From the NCBI GenBank assembly GCA_029259995.1, contig JAJDEC010000038.1, forward strand, positions 1 to 12,809: 12,809 nucleotides of DNA. Reading direction: 5' to 3'. The notes under the pieces are model-generated. The model ran no database searches and had not been told where the DNA came from. It worked only from the letters and a program-made list of their open reading frames with translations. Position 1 is the stretch's first letter, and every line of letters begins with the position of its first letter. Source of the stretch: Phycisphaerae bacterium. Lineage in GTDB: Bacteria; Planctomycetota; Phycisphaerae; UBA1845; UTPLA1. Of the stretch, positions 1-8,600 are shown in pieces. The position numbers were made by a program, and so were the translations under genes.

Positions 1-202
1 GAATAGGAGATCACGTGCGGAGTGCGTTTGCGATGCGGGCGGTTGTCCGGATTGAAATCGCACGCGCGTGGATTCGCGAGGGCGGTCCGCCTGGAGGGCG
101 GATGATGTAAGGGCTTTCTCGATCGCGGCAGGCCACATGCGTCGGAGACGCTTTGCCGAGGCCTGCCAGTGCTCGAGGCCGCTGACGCAAGGATGGCGAC
201 CC
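1..202 (+). other. Leader region upstream of the FHA/coiled-coil gene, no assigned gene
   Basis: I cannot assign a gene here. One forward frame is open from the window edge to a TAA at 108-110 (about 35 codons) and could be the tail of an upstream gene, but the short peptide is not recognisable. The frame of the downstream gene is itself open from a GTG at 68 and contains an ATG at 137. The encoded stretch (68-202) is rich in Arg and Cys and resembles no FHA leader, so I treat it as untranslated. No convincing promoter was seen. Confidence 0.4.
189..193 (+). promoter_or_regulatory. Shine-Dalgarno AAGGA for the GTG start at 203
   Basis: AAGGA lies 9 nt upstream of the in-frame GTG at 203. The earlier in-frame candidates (GTG 68, ATG 137) have no comparable site, so this decides the start. 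The ATG at 193 that overlaps the site is in another frame and closes after ten codons. Confidence 0.5.
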
Positions 203-2584
203 GTGAGTGTTTCTCCTCTACCTAGATCAGATGCCAGTGGCTTCGGAGTTCGACTGGTTCCCTTGAAATCCAATTCGCATCGACCGCCGCGCGATTTGCC
301 GCTGGTCGTGTCGATCCTTGGATCCGGGGACGGTTGCGACATTATTCTCTCTTCCGGCAACGTCGAGGCCGCTCACAGCGCCATCGTTCGCCTGAAGACG
401 GGAACCTACGTCTGCGATCTGGGGGCGCCCGGCGGGACGCGGCTCAATGACAAGCAGATACGATGGACGCGCGTGATGGACGGCGACGAGATCGCGATGG
501 GTCCGTTCGCGTTCCTGGCCGAAGTCGAAAACGAAGGCGATCCCGAGGCGGCCCAATCCCCTGTCTTCAGCCTTCGCAACGATCAAACAATCGGAACCGT
601 CAAGTGCATTGATCCCGTGCTCGTGATCGGCAGCGATCCCGGCTGCGACATCGTTCTTGACGAGGAGTGCATTCTTCCGCGACACAGCGTAGTCGTCTGG
701 ACGGAAGACGGGCCGGTCGTGCGCGACCTGTCCGGTCGGGACCTCACGAGAATGAACGGACAGCGCGTTCACACGGGGCGATTGCGCGACGGCGACTCCG
801 TCGGCATCGGGCCCCATGAACTGATATTCGAAGTCAAAGTGAATGACGTCCCCCGCGCCCCGGCGTTGAATAGTCTCACGACGAATTCGATGGCGGAGCA
901 TGCGATTCTGGGTGACGGCCTGTCGGGCATGATTGCCGGCCGATTGCCGAAGGGGCAGATCAATCGTCTGGACGAACTGTGGCCTTCGCAGCCGGTCTCG
1001 AACAAGAAGGCCGCCGCGGATCTCGGTTCCGGTTCCCTGCCGAACACAGACTCGAATTCCGCCGCGGAAAAGCCGGATGCCACGAAGCGTCGGCCGGAGA
1101 ATCCGGTTGAGGCGATTCGTGAAAAGAAGGATGAGTTGCGCTCGCGCGTCGCTGCGGCACAAGGGGCCCTGGATGAACGGGCCCGCCGCGTCCGTGACGA
1201 AATCGAGCGCGAACGCAAGGAACTGGAGCAGCGCAAGACGGCGCTTCAGCGCCAGGCGCGGGCGCTGATCCAGGCGGCGCACGACAAGAAGCTTCGATAC
1301 GTCGAAGGTGACGCCGACGATGTTCAGGTTGCTGAATCGAACGAGGCTTTGGAAATTGATGCGTCGAACAACCTCGTGGCGACGGATGACTTGCCGCCGG
1401 AAGTTGCGGAGTTGCTCGAGGAAGAACAGAAAATCAACCAGCTGTTGAGTGGTTCCCTCGGATTCGCCGAGCTCGCCGAATTCAACATGCGGGAGACGCA
1501 TCTGGCGTCCGCGGTTCCGGGCGAAGGGGCCTTGGAAAATTCGTTGTCGACGATCGAGGAGAAAGTCGCCGAACTGGTTCGCGTGGCGGATGCTGAACGC
1601 AAGGAGATGGAGCGCAGCGAGCAGATGGTTGAGACGCTCCGTTTCGAAACGGAACGTCAGCGATCCGCCCTGACACGGCGTCAGGAGAAGCTTCAGTCGC
1701 GCGAAGCCGCGCTGGAGAATCGATTCCGCGCCCTGACGCGTTCGCGTGAGTCCATTCGAAAGGAACGCGCGCCGCTTCTTGCGAGACTTCGTGAACTGGA
1801 TACGGAAGAAGCGGCCATTCGCTCGCGATTGACGGAGAGCGAACGCGTCCATCAGGAAATCATCACTGAAGCCGAACAGATCGACGAGACGCAGGAGCGG
1901 CTGGAAACGCGAGAGCGTGAGCTGCTTCACAAGCTCGACATGGAACGACAGCGACTCCAGCGACGACAGACGGAACTTCGCCGCAAGGCCGCCAAGCTCG
2001 TCAAGGCCGCCCGTGAGAAGCGAATCAAGATCGAACAGGACGTCGCGCAACGTCAGTCCGAGCTGGAAGCGCGAGAGGCCGAACTCCGGGCCCGCCGCAT
2101 GGAGCTGGAGGAAGTGGCGCGCGGCGAACTTCAGAAGACGGCTACGGACCTTGAAAGCGTTCTGAATATCCGGCTTGGTGATATCGAGGCGGATCTGCTG
2201 TCTCGAACGGCGGACCTGGAAAAACGCGTCAAGACGCTTTCCGGTATGGGCGAGGCGACGAAAGCCATCAAGAGCCGATCCGGCATCACGATGGAGGATC
2301 CGCTTCGCAAGATGGCGGCGGAGTTGTCGACCTATCGCCTCGTGGAAGACAATCTGGCCGGCGATGCGTCCCGGCTCGACAGCCTTGAGGACGAGATTCG
2401 AACGTTCGGGAAGGCTGTTGGAAAGGGCAAACTGGGCGACGCGATACCGCTCAGTGACGAGATGGAAGACGTCTCGGCCGATTCGAGCGAAAACAAAACT
2501 GTTGCGTCCCCGTCGATGGGTACTGAGGACACCGCGGAGGCGGCGGCCCAATCGACAGGTCTTGAGGAGAAGGCCGGGACCTGA
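203..2584 (+). CDS. Tandem-FHA, long coiled-coil protein
   Basis: A 793-residue soluble protein with no signal peptide or membrane helix, so presumably cytoplasmic. Residues ~33-107 and ~139-211 are two FHA folds: GSGDGCDIIL and GSDPGCDIVL open them, AAHSAIV and LPRHSVV follow, and GGTRLN and LTRMNGQRV close them. FHA domains normally bind phosphothreonine, but here the loop Arg is Ser in both, the Ser of the SxxH motif is Glu55 or Leu158, and the Asn of the NG loop is Gly77 or Asp180. Phospho-binding is therefore doubtful. Residues ~300-360 and ~440-680 are Glu/Arg/Gln-rich coiled coil, separated by an acidic linker; the last ~110 residues are acidic and disordered-looking. Residues 310-360 closely match a segment of the next gene. 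The start is GTG 203 by its ribosome site; an in-frame GTG at 68 would add 45 residues. The 109-nt gap to the next gene suggests co-transcription. Exact function unknown; scaffold or adaptor is inferred. Confidence 0.88.
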   Translation: MSVSPLPRSDASGFGVRLVPLKSNSHRPPRDLPLVVSILGSGDGCDIILSSGNVEAAHSAIVRLKTGTYVCDLGAPGGTRLNDKQIRWTRVMDGDEIAMGPFAFLAEVENEGDPEAAQSPVFSLRNDQTIGTVKCIDPVLVIGSDPGCDIVLDEECILPRHSVVVWTEDGPVVRDLSGRDLTRMNGQRVHTGRLRDGDSVGIGPHELIFEVKVNDVPRAPALNSLTTNSMAEHAILGDGLSGMIAGRLPKGQINRLDELWPSQPVSNKKAAADLGSGSLPNTDSNSAAEKPDATKRRPENPVEAIREKKDELRSRVAAAQGALDERARRVRDEIERERKELEQRKTALQRQARALIQAAHDKKLRYVEGDADDVQVAESNEALEIDASNNLVATDDLPPEVAELLEEEQKINQLLSGSLGFAELAEFNMRETHLASAVPGEGALENSLSTIEEKVAELVRVADAERKEMERSEQMVETLRFETERQRSALTRRQEKLQSREAALENRFRALTRSRESIRKERAPLLARLRELDTEEAAIRSRLTESERVHQEIITEAEQIDETQERLETRERELLHKLDMERQRLQRRQTELRRKAAKLVKAAREKRIKIEQDVAQRQSELEAREAELRARRMELEEVARGELQKTATDLESVLNIRLGDIEADLLSRTADLEKRVKTLSGMGEATKAIKSRSGITMEDPLRKMAAELSTYRLVEDNLAGDASRLDSLEDEIRTFGKAVGKGKLGDAIPLSDEMEDVSADSSENKTVASPSMGTEDTAEAAAQSTGLEEKAGT

Positions 2585-2681
2585 CCAGAAGTTCGCGTTT
2601 GCTCAGGCTTGTTCGTTCCGCCCGTGTCGCCGATTCAGCGTGCGGAAATGAATCAACTCCGCTGAGCGAGGATTGCGAACC

Positions 2682-2685
2682 GGAG
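2682..2685 (+). promoter_or_regulatory. Shine-Dalgarno GGAG for the ATG start at 2694
   Basis: GGAG lies 8 nt before ATG 2694. It favours this ATG over the in-frame TTG at 2673, which would add seven residues and has no site at a comparable distance. Confidence 0.55.
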
Positions 2686-2693
2686 CTGCAAGA

Positions 2694-5600
2694 ATGCCTC
2701 AGGAAACTCGCCGTGACGGTGCCGCGGATTCGACCCGATCCGCCGGCCCCGGAAACGCGTCGTTCGTGCACGTTGGATCTGATCGACTTCCATTGGATGA
2801 TCCTCCCGTGCCCGATCCGCATTCGTCGGATCGCGCGCATCTGACGGACACGGCTCCCGAAGACATGCAGGACGAAGCGACGCTTCTGGCCGCCGATCTG
2901 GAACGGCTCAATTCGGCGTCATCCACGATTTCTGGGATTCAATCGTGGATTGAGAGCAATTCACAGGCCCCCGTTCCGCAAGTATCCGCACAAGAAAATC
3001 CCGACTCGGCCGCGCCGAATCCGTTACAAACGGTAGAATCGAGTGTTGTGGACGATTCCGCGCGCCGCCCGATACCCGAATCGGGAGCGGAAGCCGTCTC
3101 CCAGGACGCCGAAGGATCCACCGGCGGAGAGACTGAGATTCGAGAGGCGGCGGAGCCCGCCCGAGGCAATGGCAATATGGACAATCCCGCCACGGCCAAT
3201 CACACCGAGGCAGATCAATCACCGAGTTCCACGACGCCTCCCGGCGCCAACCTGGAGTCGGAGCTGGATCAGGCGCGCGATGAGATGAAGCGGATGCGCG
3301 AGCGGACCGCCTATCAGAATCGCATGCAGGGTTCGATCGGTATTCAAACGCGCAAACTCGACAAGCGCGCGACTGAGCTGCGTGATCGCGTCGCCCAGGC
3401 GCAGGCGGCCCTGGACGCGCGTGCCGAAAAGGTCCGCGCCGAACTGGCGCGCGAGCGAGAGCAGCTTCGCGCGTATCGGGACAAGCTTCAGGTCAAAGCG
3501 ACAGAGCTGATCGAATCGGCCAAGGGCCAGAACGAGAAGCTTGCCGCTCAGCGCGCCGAACTGACAAAACGCCAGGAATCGCTGGTCCGGGCCAAGGAAG
3601 ATCTCAAGGCGGAAATCGAACAGCAGCGCACCGAATTGGAGAATGCCCGTCGCGGGTTTGAGTCCGAACGGCAGGCGTATTTCCAGCGACTGAAGGAAGA
3701 ATCCGAGCGCACGACGGCGGAAAAGCTGCGTGAGCTGGAAGTCGCCAATCTTCAGCGGCTGGAAGAGCTGACGGACAGCGCCAAGAGCACGACGGAATCC
3801 CGTTTGCTCGAACTCGAGGAGGCCCGGCTGCGGGATCGTGAGCATCTTGAGGCGGAATCCCAGAGCGTGATCGCCGACAAGTTGCGCGAACTGGAACTCG
3901 CTCGCGAAGAAGATCTCGAGACGATTCGTGCCGAAGCCGAGGCTGCTGCGCAGGCAAAGCTGAGCCTGCTCGAAGAGCAATCGGCCCGGCGACAGTCGGA
4001 ACTCGATGAACAATCCGCGCAACTGCGGGCCCGTCAGGAAGAAGTTGAGACGGCGGCCGAATCGCGTCTGCGCGAGCTGGAGGAATTCAAGCAGGATGCC
4101 CTGGAGCGACTCGAAAGCGAGTCGAAATCGGCGGTCGAAAGTCGGCTGCGGGAAATTGAAGAAGAAGCCGTCAATCGCCAGGCGACGCTGGACGAGCGCG
4201 ACGAGGAACTCCGCGAACGCGAACTTCGCATGGAGGCCGAACTCGCCGAGCGCGAACAGGTCATCGCCGATCGTGAGCGGACCTGGGAGACGGGCGCACT
4301 AAAGCGCCTGGAAGAGCGCGAGACACAGTTGGAAGCCCGTCATCGCGAACGCGAAGGCGAACTTGAATCCCGGCTGGCATCGCTGACTGAGCGCGAGAAG
4401 GGGCTTGAGTCTCGCAAGGCGGAGTTGGACGCGGAGATTGCCAGACGGCAGGCCGAATTCGAAAAGACGGCGGCCGAGTTCCGCGAACGTGACGCCCAAT
4501 TCGAATCGCGGGTTGAAGAACGACTGCGCGAAATCGAGGAGCAGGCCGACGAGCGGCAGACGGAGCTGGTTTCGCAGTCGTTGAACATGCGCCAGCGTGA
4601 GGCGGAGCTTCAGAAGGAATTCGAAGCCCGCGTCCATCAGCTTGAGCAGACGCTGGCCGAGCGTGAGGCTGAGATTGCCGAAAGTGCCGGTCGCGATGTC
4701 GATCGGCGCGTTGAGGAGCTTCGCGAGCAGGCGAAGCAGCGGATTGTCGAGCTTCAACAGCGGGAAGAACTACTGATCGCCCGGGAAGGCGCCGCCAAGC
4801 AGGCGACATCCGAGAAGGTTCGCAAGATCGAGGAAGATGCCGTCGCGCGTCGGAAGGAACTCGACGAGCGCGAGGCGACGCTGGCGGCTCGAGCCGAAGC
4901 GGCCAAGCAGGCGACGGCTGAGAAGATTCGCAAGATCGAAGAAGCCGCCGTCGAGCGACAGCGTGAACTGACGGCCTTGGAAGACGCCATCGTGCAGCGC
5001 GACAGCGAATTGCGCGAGGCCCTCGCCGAACATGAGCGCGAGCTTGTGGCGCGCGAGCAGTCGATCCGGGACCAGGAAGAGGCCCTCGACGTTCGGATTC
5101 GCGAAGCGCGAGACGAGGCGGAAACGGAATTCAAGCGGCGCGAGCGGGAATACGACGATCGCTGTGACGTACTCGCCAAGCGTGAACGGGCGCTCGACGA
5201 ACAGATCGCCTCCCTCGATACGCGTCGCCAGATGCTGGAGACACGTGAGCGCAGCATCGAAGAGATCGAAGCGCGGCTCGGATCGGACACGGAAGAATCC
5301 ACGCAGCTTTCCGGGGCGCTGGAAAATCGCGAACGACGTTTGCAGGAGTGGCAGGCCCGCGTCGAAAAAGCGGAAGCGGCGCTCGATGAAGAGCGGACGG
5401 CCGTCTTGCGTGATCGAGATGAGGCGGAGAAAGTCGCCAAGCGCAGCAACGAGGTCATGCTCGAGTTGGGCGAGCGCGAAACGACGCTCAAGCAATCCGA
5501 GGAAGAGACGGAGCGTCGTCACGCAGAGCTGAAAGATAAGATTCGAATCGTCGAACAGCGTGAAAATGAATTGCTGGAGGCGACTCGGGAGCTTGAAGAG

Positions 5601-8600
5601 CGCAGCCGCGAGATCGAGGAACGCCAGCAGGAAATTGAGCAGCGATCGCAGGAGCTCGACGAGAAACTCCCCGAGGCGGAATCCCTCGAATCGCGCGCGA
5701 TCGCTCTCGATCAGCGCGCCGGCGAACTGGCTGCGCGAACGGCTGAGGTTGTTCGCCGCGAACAGGCGCTGAAGGATAACGAGTCGACCTACGCCGAGCG
5801 GGAAGGCGAAGTCTCCCGGACGAAATCGACGATCGAGCAGCGCGCCGCGGATCTGCAACGCCGCGAGTCGGAACTGGCGGAACTTCAATCGACTCTGGAT
5901 GCGCGAACGAAGGTTCTCGAACAGGAAACGGCCCGATTCGAAGGGGCGAAAGACGAACTCGAATCGCTGCGTGAGCGATTGGAGACGCGCGACGGGGCCG
6001 TTGCCGAACGTGAACAATTGCTCGCCGATCGCATGGCGGAAGTGGCGAGAACGGAGCTTGCGGCACAATCGGAAGACGAACGTGTCCGTGCCGAGCGCGA
6101 GGAACTCGACGCGTTGCGTCGGGCGTACGAGACGGACTTCGAACGATTCGAATCGGATCGCGCAACCCAGGAAGCCGCACAGGCGGAACTCGAACGGGCG
6201 CAGGCGATCCTCGAAAAAGAGCGGGTGGAATTCGAGTCGTTGCGATCCAATGTCACGACGGACCAGTCGCAGCTTGAAGCCGAAGTCGCGATGGTCCGTG
6301 AGGCCCAGACGCAGCTCGCCGCGGATCGCGACGCCGTTGAACGTCGACAGGCCGAGGCCGAAGCCGAATGGGCCCGGCTCGAGCGGGATCGACTGGCATT
6401 CCAGGATCGCGTGCGAACGCTTGCCGACGAACGTGAGTTGCTCGACGCCTCGAAGGATGAAGCGGCGGAAGCGCGCAAACGGCTCGCCGAGCGGATCGAT
6501 GAGACGCGAGAAATTCGGCGGCAACTGGCGGGCAAAGTCGAGCGTCATCAAAAGCGCAAAGAGCGTCTGGCGAGCCAGTTTGCCGAGCTCGAAAAGCGCC
6601 GCAACGAGATTGACGAAGAATTCGACGACCTGCGTAAGGCGCGCGAGGCCTTTGAAGCGCGCCAGTTCGAACTGCAGAACGACGCCGATGCGCAATCGGC
6701 GGCCGCGGCGAAAATCGCCAGCGAACGCACGGTACTCGAGCAGGAGAGAAAAACCTACGACGCGGGGCGGCGCAAGCTGGAAGAAGAGCGGCGTCGAGTC
6801 GTCGAACGCGAGGCGGCGATCGAAGAGCGCGGCCAGCAGATCGACGAACGCGCTGAGCGAATTGAAAAAGAACTCGCCGCGATCCAGACACAGCGACAGG
6901 AACTCCTGCGGATCCAGGCGGAAACCGGCGGATCGTCGGAGCGACTCTCGGCGCTGATTGAACAGGCTGAGAAGCGCGAGGCGGATCTGAAGGAACGTGA
7001 AGCCGGATTGCAGTCGATGCAGGAAGCGCTCGCGGCGCGAAGCGCCGAAGTGTCTGAACGCGATGCGGATCTCGATCGACGCGCCGGCGAAGTTCGGGAG
7101 GAAGCGGACGCGGCCCAGCGTGAGATGGCTTCCATCCAGGAAGAACGTCGGGCGCTGGACCTGCTCCGGAAGTCCGAATCGGAGGCCATCGAGCGAATCC
7201 GTGCTGAAGCGGATGAAGAAATTGCGGCTGAGCGCGAACGGCTTCGCGAGGCCGAGCGCGAGATGGAAGCGCGCATGGAGCGCCTGCGCGAGCAGATCGA
7301 AGACGACACGGACGCGTCGGACGACAAGGCGCGATCCGAACTCCGAGCTGAGATTGAGCAGGAGCTCGCCGAGGAACTCGAATCGGCAACGCAGAAAGAG
7401 CAGGAGATTGAGGCCCGTTGTGCGAGCCGGATGGAAGATGTCGAACGCGATATCGCGGCGCGGCTCGAGTCCCTTGAATCGGAAGTACGCCAGCGTCGTG
7501 CGGACATTGAGGAAGAGGCGTCGCTCGCCGTGATGGCGGCGCGGGCGGAACTCGATAGTGAGCGCAGTTTGATTGACGAACAGATTGAAGCGCTGCGACG
7601 CCGACAATCGGCCGTCGCGCAGGAAGAGCAACAGCTGGAGCGCAAGCGCGCTTCGCTGGATGAGTTGATCCAGGGTGTGGACTCCGTCGATAGCGACGTG
7701 ATTTCTGCGGAGGCCGATCGAATCGGCGGGGGAAGCGCACCTGACACGGCGCGTCGACGCCAATTGGTTGCTGCCGGCGCCGGCGTTCCGACGGGCGGTA
7801 CGTTCCGACCGCTCGTGACGGCTGCGATCGCCGTCGGCCTCGGTGTCGTCTCTGCATTTGCCGTGATGCTGAATCCCGACAATCCGACGGAAGTGCGTGC
7901 GAGGCTGCAGTTCGACACGGGCAGCGGCGAGATCGGCGGCAAATCCGCGACGGATCATATCGCGGCGTTGGTTGGCGACGAGAGTCTCTTCCAGGTCGCC
8001 GGGGAACAGTCCAACTGCAGGCTCCTGCAGCTGTGGCAGGAGAAGAAACTCCAGATCGCGCCGTCGCCGGACAACGACGGGATCGATCTGATTGCTCGCG
8101 TCCACGATCGCGACGCGGCGCTTGTCAAGACGGGCTTTTCCAAGCTGGGCGAAGTCTATGTCGAGGCGCTGGAGAACCAGCAGCTGACAGAGGAACAGCG
8201 CCAACGCGAACTGGCCCGGCTTGAGACACTCAAGCAGGAGAAGTTCGACGCGTGGAAAGCGGAAATGGACGAATTGAGCGCGCTTCGCGGCGCCGCCGCC
8301 GCTGCGGCCGCGGCCGACGGAGCGACGTACGACGAACTGCTCGCCAAGGAAAAATCCGCGGAATCGAGTTTCGACGCCGCGAAGACGGCATTGGCCGAAT
8401 TCGAGCAGCGCGGCATGCCGCGTGGTCGCATCGGACCCACGACGGAGCAGATTGCTGAGTCGATCCGGTCGGACGAAGAGTTATTGCAGGCCATGGCGGA
8501 ACGCGAAGACAAGTCATTCCGATTGCATGACGAGTTGTTGTCGGCGTTCGGCGAAGCGCAGCCGCGCGTGACGGATGTCGTCGTCAACGCCAAGAGTCTG

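Noticed and set aside
68..202. N-terminal extension of the FHA protein from GTG 68 or ATG 137
   Set aside because: No ribosome site at either start and a Cys/Arg-rich peptide unlike the rest; GTG 203 has AAGGA at 9 nt. It cannot be fully excluded without orthologues.
227..2551. 774-codon open frame on the - strand
   Set aside because: It is in exact register with the sense gene, so it is open only because TTA, CTA and TCA are absent. The sense frame has clear FHA motifs and the antisense peptide matches no domain.
4770..8204. 1144-codon open frame on the - strand
   Set aside because: It mirrors the coiled-coil codons (Glu read as Leu/Phe, and so on) with no recognisable fold and no ribosome site. 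The sense frame carries the repeat structure and membrane helices.
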